Below, one piece after another: positions 11,598 through 22,605 of a DNA stretch of 64,000 bases. The DNA is from Parietaria judaica (taxonomy: Eukaryota; Streptophyta; Magnoliopsida; Rosales; Urticaceae). The position numbers and the translations under genes are program-made. Location: assembly GCA_954871525.1 (NCBI GenBank), contig OX940869.1:27432001-27496000 (forward strand), in the 5' to 3' direction. A model generated the notes under the pieces. That model made no database searches. It was not told where the DNA came from and saw only the letters and a list, made by a program, of their open reading frames with translations. Each line of letters begins with the position of its first letter. The first letter of the stretch is position 1.

Positions 11598-13901
11598 TTC
11601 TCCCTCGTAAGCTTGACTTGGGTCGAGGTTCTTCACCCCGAGCAGCTCTCTCATCTCCGCGAACTTGACTCTTGCTAGAGCCTTGGTGAGTAAGTCTGCC
11701 CGCTGCTCCCTTGTGCTGACAAACTCCACGATGATATCCTGCTTTTCCACATACTCGCGAATGTAATGAAACCGAGTGTTTCTGTGTTTGCTCCGACCAT
11801 GAAACACTGGGTTCTTCATCAGTGCTATTGCGGACTTATTGTCCACGTAGAGTGTAACTGTCTTCTGCTTGGCTCCAGTCACTTCACTCAATAGCCCCTT
11901 CAATCACATAGCTTGACACGTTGCTGCGGTTACTGCATGAACTCCGTTTCGCATGAGGATAGAGCTACTGCCTTCTGCTTCTGAGACTATCACGTGATCA
12001 GGTTTTCGTTGAGGTAGAATGTCATCATTCCAGTACTTTTCCTATCATCAATGTCACCAGCCAGATCACTGTCAGTGAAGCCGACTAGCTCTTCTGATCC
12101 GCTTCCTCTTTCGTACTGGATCTCGTAGTCCTTCGTTCCCATCACGTAGCGCAAAATGTGCTTCACCGCCTGCTGGTGTGCGCTTGTGGGCTTCACCAAG
12201 AATCGACTAACTATTCCGACTGCGTGTGAAATATCTGGTCGGGTGTGAGTAAGATACCTCAAGCACCCGATCACGTGTCTGTACTCCGTGGGATCAATTT
12301 CTCTTCCTTCAGCATCCTTCCTGAGCTGCAGCTTTGCCTCCATTGTGTATTTTCTCGGGTTGCAATCCGCTATCTCGAACTGCTTAAGAATCTTCCTCGC
12401 GTAGGCCGACTGCTTCAGCGTGATGCAGTCTTTCTTCTAGTCTACCTCGATGTCGAGGTAGTATTAAAGTAATCCGAGGTCACTCATCTCAAATTCGGCC
12501 ATCATCTGCTTCTTAAATCCTTCTACGCCTCATGAGCTTGATCCAGCGACTATCACGTTGTCCACTTATACTCTGACGACCCAAACTTCTTCTCTGTTGC
12601 TCCTGGTGTACACTGCCTGCTCCGTAGAGCACTTTGTGAATCCAAGATTCTTCAAGCTATTGTAGGGGCGTATGTTCCATGCTCTTAGAGCTTGACGTAG
12701 CCCGTACAGAGCCTTGAAGAGCTTGTACACCTTCTGCTCCTTGCCCTTGACGCCAAAACCTTCAGGTTGACTGACGTAGATTTCTTCTTCGAGGTCACCA
12801 TTTAATGATGCCGATTTAACATTCATGTGGTGAATCTCCCAACCTCGATGAGCTGCTAGGGCTATAATAAGTATGTTCGTGTCTAGTCTCGCCACGGAAG
12901 CAAAGACTTCCTCGAAGTCGACTCCTTGCCTCTGCACGTAGCCTTTGGCAACTAGCCTTACCTTGTGCTTTATGACATTCCCCTGGGTGTCTTTCTTGAG
13001 CTTGTACACCCACTTCAAGCCAATGGGTTTCTGACCTTTAGGCAGGTCAGTGAGCTCCCACGTCCTGTTCTTTTCAATGGGCTCCAGCTCCTTCTCCATT
13101 GCCTCTTTCCATTCTTGCTCGGTTACTGCCTCTTGGTAGTTGGTTGGCTCCTCAGCGCACAACAAGGACAACTCTCCTAGGTTCATATCCACTTCCTGAG
13201 CCTCTTCGTAGACTTCTGTTAGGGGACGGAATCCCCTTGGGCCAACCTTGATCGAGGAATCTTCTGAGTTGGACGGGCTGGTTTTGCTCGGGCTGGGTGT
13301 CCTGGGTGTACCCGGGTAGGAATCTCTGGTGGGGGTACCAGAGCTAGTGGGGGTACCAGGGCTGGTAGTGGTACCCGAGCTGGTGGGGGTACCCGCGCTG
13401 GATGTTGCTGGCTCTTCCTGGTCGGCAACGTCTTCTTCTACTTCGAACTCAACTGAGTTCTATTTGGGCTCACCGTTCTCATCGCGCCAATCCCACTTCT
13501 TTTCCTTTTCGAACACGGTGTCTCTGCTCACATGGATCTTGCTGCGTTGGGGGTCAAAGAGTATGTGTGCCTTCCTTCCGTCTTCTATACCAAGGTACAC
13601 CATCGGCTAACTCCTGTCATCGAGCTTCTTGAGATGGGGACCCACAGTCTTCATATGTGCGGTGCACCCAAACACCCTCAAGTGCTGTAAGTGGGGCTTC
13701 TTCCCAAACCACGCCTGGTAGGGAGTGCGTTCTCCTAGCGTATTCGTTAGCAAACGGTTTAGCAAATAGACCGCGTTTCTTACTGATTCTCCCCAAAACC
13801 TCACCGGGACTTGCATTCTCTTCAACAAACTCCTTGTTGTGTTCATCATTGTCCGGTTACGTCTCTTCACCACACTGTCCGGTTTCGTCTCTCCACCACA
13901 C
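11571..13901 (-). pseudogene. Copia pol remnant: integrase end, reverse transcriptase, RNase H
   Basis: Read right to left on the minus strand. 13873-13607 is the integrase core end (RNRTMMNTTRSLLKRM, GERTPYQAWFGKKP, LRVFGC). About 13600-13200 is the Ser/Pro/Thr-rich linker. 13192-12566 is RT (EAMEKELEPIEKNRTWEL, WVYKLKKDTQGN, KARLVAKGY-like). 12343-11990 is the RT thumb and RNase H start (YRHVIGCLRYLTHTRPDI, GFTDSDLAGD). 11903-11571 is the RNase H end (LYVDNKSAIALMKNPVFHGR, HYIREYV, ADLLTKAL). The catalytic YVDD is destroyed: a stop stands where Tyr should be, followed by VDN. There are several further stops and frame changes. It is certainly inactive. Confidence 0.93.
13850..13901. repeat. 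26-bp tandem duplication at the Copia deletion junction
   Basis: Two 26-bp units (13850-13875 and 13876-13901), each starting TGTCCGGTT and ending CACCACAC, lie side by side exactly where integrase codons meet the truncated LTR at 13902. Confidence 0.85.
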
Positions 13902-14426
13902 CAAAGTTAGGAGAAAGGTTTCTCTTTGATTAATCGAAAGGCAAAATTACAATAATGGAGTTATATTCTAAAGTCACTAAGACTTGTATTTATAGAGAAA
14001 CAAGAAAGCTAAACCCTAGGTAAACTTCCTAAAATAAACTCAATCAAATCTTTATAATTTACATGTTTCCTAATAGACTGGGAAACCAAATCAAATCAAA
14101 TCAGGAAGCCAAATCGTATCTCCAAGCTTGCTCCTTAAGTTTGGAACTTTCCTGGAATAGCTTCTGTTGACTTCTGGCGTTTTCCGTTTCTGCCCGGGAG
14201 AATCCTCCTAGGGTCATTTTCTGCTAGGGAGCATTTCTGCTCCTCCTCATCTTAGCTAGGGGCATCTTTGGTAGGGGCATTCCTGGCCGGGTCCCTTCCT
14301 GCTAGGGGCATCTTTGGTCGGACCCATCTCTGGTGGGGAGCTTTCTGGTGGGGGAATTCCTGCTAGGGAGGTTTCTGCCCGCGAGATTTCTGCTAGGAGT
14401 TGAGCCAAGTCAGGTTTAAACTCACA
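13902..14426 (-). repeat. Copia 5' LTR, 3'-truncated
   Basis: Matches 11071-11597 closely but lacks the counterpart of 11007-11070. The loss includes the normal CA end and the primer-binding site. Confidence 0.88.
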
Positions 14427-14726
14427 TTCTTCTGCAAATATCCTACTTATGTTCTCGTTCTTTCTATTTATGATTTTTTAAATAATTTTTATAAAAAAAA
14501 AGTACCAATTTTTTCAAGAAAAAGTACTAATTTTTTCTATTTTTATTTTCTAAATAATATATTTTATGAGACGATAAAAGTACCATTTTTAGATGATACT
14601 AATTATTTTTAGGCGGTAAAATTACTCATTTTTTAAATCTTCATTCTCTCATCAATGTGGAACTTATCTTCCTTTTTAATCCCAAAATCCTTTTTCATCG
14701 TGGAAACCTTTGATCTCAAGTTCTAA

Positions 14727-14990
14727 TAAGCTCTCAAATCCCCAGTTACCAACCCTAACCAATGCACCAACCAATCGAATTGCCACAAAGCCCCGGTTAT
14801 CACCGACATCCGGGAGCTTCCCTCATGGGAGGGTTCGGTGTCCAGGAGAATTGGCATTGGGCGGAAGCAGAGAAGACATGGAGGAGGTTCTAGTGGACCG
14901 AGGTAGGGATCACCATGACCAAGGACCAGAGGAAAGCCATCAATGACCTGTCTCCGAAGTGTTGGAAAATATTGCAATTAAAATAAAATT
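14727..14990 (+). pseudogene. Gene-derived fragment inside a MULE, possibly from a PPR protein
   Basis: One plus-strand frame reads GGFGVQENWHWAEAEKTW, then a stop, then WTEVGITMTKDQRKAINDL and SPKCW. The sequence is much more GC-rich and protein-like than the surrounding MULE. The MTKDQRKAINDLSPK stretch recalls the region before the repeats in At1g01970-like pentatricopeptide proteins, but this is from memory of a short match and is tentative. The internal stop and lack of a complete frame make it a fragment. Together with the MULE ends at 10818 and 16076 it suggests a captured host gene piece. Confidence 0.35.
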
Positions 14991-15740
14991 GAGATAGCGT
15001 CAAGTAGGTCAAAACGTTCAACACTCGAGATGAACAGTTTCTTCAATTACCGGGATTTGTTCCGATGTTCAAACGTTACGTAAAACAATCATATTAATTA
15101 TGAGTGTTATGAAAATTAATTTCAATTTATTACATTTTGAATTAATTGCAATTCATTATTAAGGGTTATAAAATTGATTGAAAATCAATTCATTGTGTCC
15201 CTTCGGTTTCTAAAAAATTGAAGGCGACCTAGAACCCATTCGAAAACCACTACAAAACGAAGTACTGAAAGCTCTCTAGATTATTATGAGTTTGCTTCTC
15301 ATTTTTTTCACTCCGTAATTTCAATTTTTATAGCTTCCCATTGTTTTATGTTGTGAGTATTTGGGTAACGGAGTTTAAGGAGTTTTAGTTCGCTGACGAA
15401 CTCCGAAGTGTTACGAAGTTTAGGGTCGACTCGTTATATCCTGGGAAGCTAATCGCCTAACGAAACTCAAGAACGTAGAGGAGGCAAATCAAGATTTAAG
15501 GAGAGATTCCAACGCGTCTCGGGAATCACTAACGTTTTCTATATACAGGATATCAAGAATAATTTTTGGGCAAAAGAGATCGTCAAATTCAAGAACACGT
15601 CGATATGTATTTTGAATTTGCTCGCTACTGTTTTTCTATGGTTTATTTATCATATATTATCATCTCTAGAAAATATACCTAGCGTTGCAAGGTTGTGAAA
15701 CTCGGGCTCTGCTCGAATCAATCGGTGAAGATGAAGTTTG
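14991..15740. other. Internal MULE sequence, unassigned
   Basis: No coding frame. The part from 15220 to 15640 is less AT-rich and may be another captured or inserted piece, but I cannot assign it. Confidence 0.4.
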
Positions 15741-16085
15741 TCGAGGTGTACATGACACGTGGCAAAAACAAAGGGATATAGACGGAAGTATTAACAGAGG
15801 TTCAATTTGAGTACGTTTTAAGACTTATGGAATATATGCCGCTAAATAAATAAAAAAAAAAGAACAGGAACATAAGTCACATATTTGCAAAAGTGGGAAC
15901 ATATGCCGGTCTTAAGGGTGTGACACGTGGCAAAAACTGACAGTCATAGACATAAGTATTAACGGAGGTTGACTTTGAGTACGTTTTAAGACTTATGGAA
16001 TATATGCCGCGAAAAAAAAATAGGAACATAAGTCGGGTGTTTAGAAAAGAACAGGAACATATGCCAATAATAACTCTAATATTTA

Positions 16086-16491
16086 AATACTTTTTATCGT
16101 GATTATCCCGTTACTTTATTTGCTTCTCACTCGGAAATGATGCTTAGATGTTTACAGATTTGTAATATTTAATTGTGATTAGACGATTGGATTTGATGAC
16201 TTTCTCTGTGCTTTTGACTTGTTCATTACCAATAACAAGTATAAACAAAGCCACGTATGTAGTGGAAAACCCAAAAAATAAAAAAATACAAGTGCATGCA
16301 ATTTTTTCCACTTTCTATTTTATAATTTTATTGGTTTAAAAACGACGTCCTAAATGTAAATATTCTAAAGATTATTTAAAGGACGTACATTATTTGAACT
16401 ATTTTAATTTTAGTGTTTTCCAAAGTTATACCTAGGCCTAGCTAGCACATAATCACTCGAAATATTAAACACGTCTCTCGCTTTCTCATTT
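16086..16491. other. Non-coding spacer
   Basis: AT-rich sequence between two MULE insertions. I see no gene or repeat end in it. Confidence 0.6.
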
Positions 16492-16500
16492 TATTATTTA

Positions 16501-16959
16501 GGGCTAATGATGACAAAAATACTCAAAGTTTGGTCAAAGAACCCCTCGTGTACTCAAAGTTTAAAAGTGATGGCAAAAGTATCTAAAGTCGCATTTAGGG
16601 CATTGATCACTCCATTCTCGTAATGCAGTTAACTTACCCGTTAACTCTGGCCACGTGGACAAACGTGGGTCGGTGACATAGCAATTTTTTGCCACGTGGA
16701 CGAGCCTAATTAGGAGTTTAATTCATTATTTTATCGTAAACGAGACTGATGTGGGCTCGTCCATGTGGCAAAAAATTGCTATGTCAGCAACCCACGTTTG
16801 TCCACGTGGCCAGAGCTAACGAGTAAGTTAACTGCATTACAAGAATGAAGAGGTCAACTCCCCAAATGTGACTTTGGATATTTTTGCCACCACTTTTAGA
16901 CTTTGGGTACATGAGGGGTTCTTTGACCAAACTTTGAGAATTTTAACCGTCATTAACCC
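16501..16959. mobile_element. Short palindromic MULE (MITE-like), 459 bp
   Basis: Nearly the whole element is an inverted repeat. The left half starts GGGCTAATGATGACAAAAA, the right half ends with its complement, and both arms contain GGCCACGTGGACAAACGT. Flanking 9-mers TATTATTTA (16492-16500) and TATTATTTC (16960-16968) match at 8 of 9 bases, which fits a Mutator-type TSD. It is the same family as 22128-22596. Non-coding. Confidence 0.88.
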
Positions 16960-17109
16960 TATTATTTCATATATTTTCCCTAGCCCTTTGTCATGCTAAA
17001 AAAAAATAAAGGTGTCTTATATTGGTTTTCTTTATGCAAGATTTTGAATTATCTGCAACAAGAGTCATGACCCTTTTAATAAAGATTTACCTAAGCAAAA
17101 GGTTAAAAC

Positions 17110-18334
17110 TAGAGGTGTCAAGTGGGCAGGGTCGGGCCAGGCCCATCCGCCCCGACTCGTAAAAAAAACGGGTTCGCCCATCCGCCCCTATCAAAAGGGT
17201 CAGGCTGGGTTATGCTTTGCTAGGCCCGCCCCGAACCCTCCTCACCCCGCCCAAAAAGCCCGCCCCGTCCCATTCAAAAGCCCGCCCCGCCCCGAAGCCC
17301 ACATAAACCCGCCCCGTGGACAAACCGCCCCGCCCCGTTTAAAAGCCCACATAAACCATATTTTTATATTAAAAAACTATTAAGTTGTAATACTAATACT
17401 ATTGAAAATATTAAAAAAATTACTCTAAATATTTTATTGTTATAGAAATTTTACTCTAAAAATTAATCTATGTAGCTCTTTAATTTTTCAATTAAACAAT
17501 TTTAACTTTATTAATCAATTTGAAAATTCGCTAATCGATTTGAATATTTTTTTAAATTTTAATTTTAGTTTGAAAATGAATTAATCAATTACAACATTGA
17601 GCGATTTCATGTATAAAACATTATTTGTTAATTCACTAGTTTCAACTTTACAATTTATAATTACTAGCCACTTTCATAAATCACTATTCTAATTTTATAT
17701 TCAATAATTTATTTAAAAATAATTTATTCTCATTTTATTATTCACTTATCACTTTCATATTCACTATTTTACCTCTACATCTTGAAATTCACGAATCAAT
17801 TCAACGCTCATTAATTCTAATATACGCAGTGTGTGTCTTATTTTTGAATATCTAAAGACTATGTTGATATTTGAATTTCTAAATATGCGATTAAATTTAT
17901 TTATATTTACATTACTCGACTTTCAAAATAAATATTCGAATATCGAGCAAATACCAAAAAAAAAATAGAGGTATTATTGTTCATTAAAAGCCCATGATAT
18001 CTTGTTAAATTCTTAATAAAATGGTTTCGTAAAAACGTATCGCTCTCCGTAAAAACCCAACCCGTTATGGTTTCTGAAAAGCCCAATAAATTCGACCTGT
18101 AAAAGCCTACTAAATTCGACCCGTAAAAGCCCACTAAATTTGATTCGTTAAAGCCCGCCCCGCTCAGTGACATTGTGGGTTCGGGTTCAAGGGCCGGGGT
18201 GGGCCTTGATGGTTTTTCCAAAACCCGCCCCGCCCAGCACATTGAACCGGGCGGGTCAAGCCCGTCCCGTTTAACATGCGGGCTTAACAGGTTGTGGGTC
18301 TGACCGGCCCGCCCCGGCCCACTTGACACCACTA
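17110..18334. mobile_element. Non-autonomous hAT element with GC-rich ends, TSD GTTAAAAC
   Basis: The terminal inverted repeats are TAGAGGTGTCAAGTGGGC (left) and TAGTGGTGTCAAGTGGGC (right, inverted). Both are followed by dense CCCGCCCC/GGGCGGG arrays, while the centre (17350-18150) is AT-rich. The flanks are an exact 8-bp direct repeat GTTAAAAC (17102-17109 and 18335-18342), the hAT TSD length. The 1225-bp element has no transposase and depends on a partner. The open frame in its right half is a by-product of the repeat arrays. Confidence 0.93.
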
Positions 18335-18824
18335 GTTAAAACCATGACTAATCCTAAAGAAATTCCAACTCAATTCATCCCGTTATCACCATCGCTTTGG
18401 TTATGGTAGGTAATTTGCTTTTCTTTTTTAGAGTTATTATTGATTTTAATAGTTCGTTTCTTTTATAAAGAGCGCGTGCGGAAATAGTTCCTCAAAAAGA
18501 AGAGCGGGAATGGTTTGTCAATATGTTCTTTGTGCCCTTTTAGTCCTTCGTAGTTAACTTGGATGAAAAAAATTAAAAATTAGCTTTGAAACATATGTTC
18601 TACGAAAATTCAAATATTATTTGGAAAAAAAAAAATTGTTGATAACATTATAACTATATTAAAATTAATTATTTTTAAATTTTATTCTATTATCTCATCC
18701 GATTTACCGATTAAAATTGCAAAAAATAAAGAATATATATGATAAAATGACCATTTTTTCTTTTTTATTATTAGACTATTTATGTTTAATATTTAAAATC
18801 CACGTTTAAACTTTGATAACGAAA

Positions 18825-19032
18825 CCAAGTTGGCTTGGCCTAGTGGTAAATTCACTACGTACCTATTCAAGAGGTCACAGGTTCAAACTCTATGGGACTC
18901 CAATGAGTGCTCCCTTTACATATGAAAACTTGGTGAATAGTGCCACATGTTATTACACTGAATATATCTAGTAATGCGAGACTGCATTGTAACCTTGGCC
19001 AGTAGTGCCACCTCTATTTAAAAAAAAAAAAA
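18825..19032 (+). mobile_element. tRNA-derived SINE, copy 1
   Basis: Starts with a tRNA-like head: A box TGGCCTAGTGGTA and B box GGTTCAAACTC. A tRNA-unrelated body follows (AATAGTGCCAC, TAATGCGA) and then a poly-A tail. The flanking 17-bp direct repeats (18808-18824 and 19033-19049, AAACTTTGATAACGAAA) match at 16 of 17 bases, the hallmark of LINE-assisted insertion. It is transcribed by RNA polymerase III when active. Confidence 0.9.
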
Positions 19033-19192
19033 AAACTTTGATAGCGAAAATACGTAAGTTTAAGATTTTATTACAAATTAATACGCATGTACATAAATTA
19101 GTGGCAAAAACTACTGCCGTGAACAATTTATTGCATTAATGTTTATGTCATTTCTAGTTTGTAATTAATTAAAAATTGGCGCAAATACGGCA

Positions 19193-19236
<44 letters not shown>
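19193..19236. repeat. (TAA)n microsatellite
   Basis: An uninterrupted ATA trinucleotide run. Confidence 0.95.
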
Positions 19237-19237
<1 letters not shown>

Positions 19238-19856
19238 CATTGGAACTCTTATCTTTAGTAATAGTGAGGGTGAAGCATATCTAGGAGAAGCAACTCGTCA
19301 AACATCAATTTTAGTTGTCTTTCCATCTCATTTGCTTGCTTTTATTTGAATAATGTTTTTGTTATTATCCAATCATACCAAAACATGTTGTCTCCACATG
19401 GTGTCTTTAATATTTGCAAAGGTGTAGTTTTTGACTTGGGGCTTGTTAGCACTCTTCTACTTTATCACTTCTATACAAACAAGTTGAAAAAAAAAATCAA
19501 CTCATTCAGTCATTTATAATTTTTCCATAAATAAAAATTGTTACCATGGAATCCCTAAACAATTACTCCTAATTAATTTATTGGATCAAAGAAAAAAGAC
19601 ACACGGGTGATTTATGCTGATCCATGTTTATGTCAATTAATGATGTATTTTATCTTCAAACATATCCAAGACAATAACTTGTTGGGATTTATTTATTTAT
19701 TTATTTATTAATAAACTTGTGGGGATTTTTTTACGGTGGATGTGTAGAAAAGTTCCACATTCAAGAAATATGAGTGTTTTGCAACATGAATATATAGTAG
19801 AATATATATGAGCTATCTCAATCAAACAAATGGCAACAGAGAATCTGCCTATTGAG
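19237..19856. other. Non-coding spacer
   Basis: AT-rich DNA between SINE copies 1 and 2. No supported gene. Confidence 0.6.
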
Positions 19857-20048
19857 AACCAAACTTGTTTGGTTTAGTGGTAACTCCATTAAATACGTTC
19901 AAACTCTATGAGACGCAAATGTGTGCTCTATTTACGTATGTAAACTTGGTCAATAGTGTCACATGTTCTTCCACTTCCACTGAATACATTTAATAATGCA
20001 ATAATGCATTGTAACTTTGGTCAATACTGTCACCTCATTCAAAAAAAA
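19857..20048 (+). mobile_element. tRNA-derived SINE, copy 2 (internal deletion)
   Basis: Same family as the copies at 18825 and 20986: GGTTTAGTGGTAACTCC A-box region, CGTTCAAACTC B box, AATAGTGTCAC body, ending in an A run. The stretch between the A and B boxes is shorter by about 15 bases than in copy 1. I could not find a clear TSD, so this copy is probably older. Confidence 0.82.
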
Positions 20049-20969
20049 TATCTCTTGTGAATAAGAGTGGTCCTTAGAATATGTTATATGACACACTCTT
20101 AATTTTTTCAAACAAGATATTATGGCGACAGTTATTGCCTCGGCGATTTTATTTTGCAATGCGCAAAGAATTATATTGTTTCATACCAATGCATAGTTGT
20201 GACGTTTTATGCGGATTCATGCACAAAACTGTCATGTTTTAGAAGAAAAATTACTCTTCATCAATTTTTTTTTTCACTCTATAAACTGTAGTGAATTTGC
20301 ACAACATCGCACTTTTCAACTAATTTTTCAATTGAACAATATTTCTCACTCACACACGAAATTCTTAGAAAATAATAGTTATTACATTCGTTACTCGTAT
20401 TGTCCTTATGCAATTCAACCTCATAATTAGTCGTATCTTCCGGTGTCCATGCATATAAACCTCGAGACATTTTAGAATAGTACTTGAAATACTATGACTT
20501 GAATCATGAATTTAATACGTGGTTCAAGTCACGACGTCTTCATCAACGTCAACGATACTTCAAACATACATGCACTTCATAATAAATTCGAAAAAGAAAA
20601 AGACATACGAAAATGAAAATGTATCTACTAATTATGCTACTGATTCTTCAAAAATAAAAAGTAATGCAACGTGTATGAACTAAAACCTCGAATAAAAATA
20701 AAGAAGCAAAAATTGTACCTCCCTACTCACATGGGACTAAAAATATTTGTTTTATGTTGTGCAATAATGTCACATTGTCACTTTAAATTATCTTTTGGAA
20801 ATAATATAACATTTAGTTTCTCTTCCTGTGTTTTATGGAATTCGAAATAATCTAATAAAGTTTTGTAAGTGCTAATTTTCTCCGGCTTATAAAAATTTAG
20901 ATACACTGTACTTGTGTTATAAAATCAATTTAATATATACAATGTCACTCCATGATAGTTAAATAGTTT
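20049..20969. other. Non-coding spacer
   Basis: Short ORFs on both strands without recognisable features, in AT-rich DNA. I see no supported gene. Confidence 0.55.
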
Positions 20970-20985
20970 AAATGAGAATTTTAGA

Positions 20986-21218
20986 ACCGAGCTTGTTTGA
21001 CCTAGTGGTAACTCCACTACATACCTATTCAAGAGGTCATGGATTTCTCGCAAAAAAAAAAAAAAAAAGAGGTCACGGGTTCAAACCCATTTGACTCAAA
21101 TGAGTGCCCCTTTTACATATGTAAACTTGACCAATAGTGCCACTTATTTTTACACTGAATATATCTAGTAATGCGATAGTGCATTGTAATCTTGACCGAT
21201 AGTGCCACCTCCATTAAA
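20986..21218 (+). mobile_element. tRNA-derived SINE, copy 3, itself hit by a tiny poly-A insertion
   Basis: A box TGACCTAGTGGTA, B box GGTTCAAACCC, the family body and an A-rich end. The flanks are an exact 16-bp direct repeat AAATGAGAATTTTAGA (20970-20985 and 21219-21234). Between the boxes an extra piece (21040-21066) consists of 12 bases plus about 15 A residues, bounded by the 9-bp direct repeat AAGAGGTCA (21031-21039 and 21067-21075). Confidence 0.92.
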
Positions 21219-21234
21219 AAATGAGAATTTTAGA

Positions 21235-21947
21235 GAAATGATTGGATGCCTCCATGCTTGATTTTGTGACGAGAAATGTTAAAAAAGAAAGAAAAAAAAC
21301 ACTAAAGTAGAGCATAATTTAGCTCTATCTGTTTATAAGGGGCGTTGTCCCTCACTGTTTCAAAAATAGTTAAGACTAAAATAATTAAATGAGAAATTCG
21401 CGACATAATGCTCAATGTTAATCAAAATTCGTGGATTATCGGCCATGTCAAATTATTTCTCCCATTTATTTTTATGCATGAATTAGGCAATTAATTCTGA
21501 TTACGTTTAAATAGCGGTGTTTTAATTTATTATTGTGTTACAACTATTATAGGAACTAATTGGTAGGGTTTTGTGAATCATTATTTCATCTATATTGTAA
21601 TTGAGTACGTATTAGAAGGGGAGTTAATAATGAAATGAAAGTCGAGTTTTGCTTTGAAATAGCGTGTTCATCGTTTTTCCTATAGAGCGGATCTACATCA
21701 ACTTCTCAAGTGAGTTTGCTTCATCTTCAAGCAACTCAACAGCAGTGAAAAGTGTTAGATACATTATCAAAATTAGAAAGCAGAATTGAATTATGCGGTG
21801 AATGCTATGGATAACTGCTACTAACTTAAACTGATATTTTTGCCGACAGTTGACATGCATGCAGTTATCCATGCACGTGAAATGCTTTACTTTTTGACTT
21901 AATGCGAAACACAAAGACTGAGACACTCACGGGTTCTTTTATTTTTA

Positions 21948-21951
<4 letters not shown>
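21235..21951. other. Non-coding spacer
   Basis: No recognisable gene. Small ORFs lack family features. Confidence 0.55.

Positions 21952-21999
<48 letters not shown>
21952..21999. repeat. (TTA)n microsatellite
   Basis: Pure TTA trinucleotide run. Confidence 0.95.
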
Positions 22000-22000
<1 letters not shown>

Positions 22001-22127
22001 GTCTGAACCGAATGAATAGTGTTTTCCCGTGAACCTGGTTTTGGTCTCTTGGTCGTTTCCAAGAGCCTGTATTCATCTTTTACCACGTATTCACTGGAAT
22101 TAATTTACTATACATTAATATTTAATA

Positions 22128-22596
22128 GGGTTAATGACGGCAAAAATACCCAAAGTTTGATCAAAGAACCCCTCGTGTACCCAAAGTTTAAAAGTGATAG
22201 TAAAAATACCCAAAGTCGCATTTGGGGAGTTGACCACTCCATTCTCGTTACGCCGTTAACTTACCTGTTAACTATGGTCACGCGGACAAACGTGGGTTGC
22301 TGACATAACAATTTTTGCCACAGGGATGAGCCCAAATCAGCCTTGTTTACGACAAAACAACGAATTAAACCCCTAATTAATACTATTTATTACAAGTAAT
22401 TGAACACCTAATGATTACAATTAGCAGAACAAATTTGTCCACGTGGCCAGAGTTAACGCGTAAGTTAACGACGTTAAGAGAATGGAGTGGTCAACTCCCC
22501 AAATGCGACTTTGGGTATTTGTGCCACCACTTTTAAACTTTGGGTACACGAAGGGTTCTTTGACCAAACTTTGGGTATTTACGCCGTCATTAACCC
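22128..22596. mobile_element. Short palindromic MULE (MITE-like), perfect 9-bp TSD
   Basis: The ends GGGTTAATGACGGCAAA and their complement frame a 469-bp fold-back. An exact 9-bp direct repeat TATTTAATA flanks it (22119-22127 and 22597-22605). Its arms share CCCAAAGTTT and the TTAACG-rich block with the element at 16501. No coding frame. The exact TSD suggests a fairly recent insertion. Confidence 0.93.
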
Positions 22597-22605
22597 TATT
22601 TAATA

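Larger units (their letters stand above)
11007..14426 (-). mobile_element. Ty1/Copia retrotransposon, internally deleted, TSD TTCTT
   Basis: Orientation is minus. The 3' LTR is 11007-11597 and the truncated 5' LTR is 13902-14426. The outer ends read TG...CA on the minus strand and are flanked by the exact 5-bp repeat TTCTT (11002-11006 and 14427-14431). The polypurine tract GAGGGAGAA directly precedes the 3' LTR. The last 60 or so bases of the 5' LTR, the primer-binding site, gag, protease and the front of integrase are missing, so the 5' LTR abuts integrase codons. It inserted into the left terminal repeat of the MULE at 10818-16076. Confidence 0.93.
10818..16076. mobile_element. Mutator-like element with perfect 9-bp TSD, split by a Copia insertion
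   Basis: The left end (GGGTTATTACGGGCATATG) and the inverted right end (GAGTTATTATTGGCATATG) are terminal inverted repeats that extend for about 200 bp. They are flanked by an exact 9-bp direct repeat TAATATTTA at 10809-10817 and 16077-16085, the Mutator TSD length. A Copia element (11007-14426) interrupts the left repeat. Without it and its 5-bp duplication the MULE is about 1.83 kb. It encodes no MURA transposase. Its interior includes a gene-like fragment near 14.8-15.0 kb, so it may be a Pack-MULE. Confidence 0.85.
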
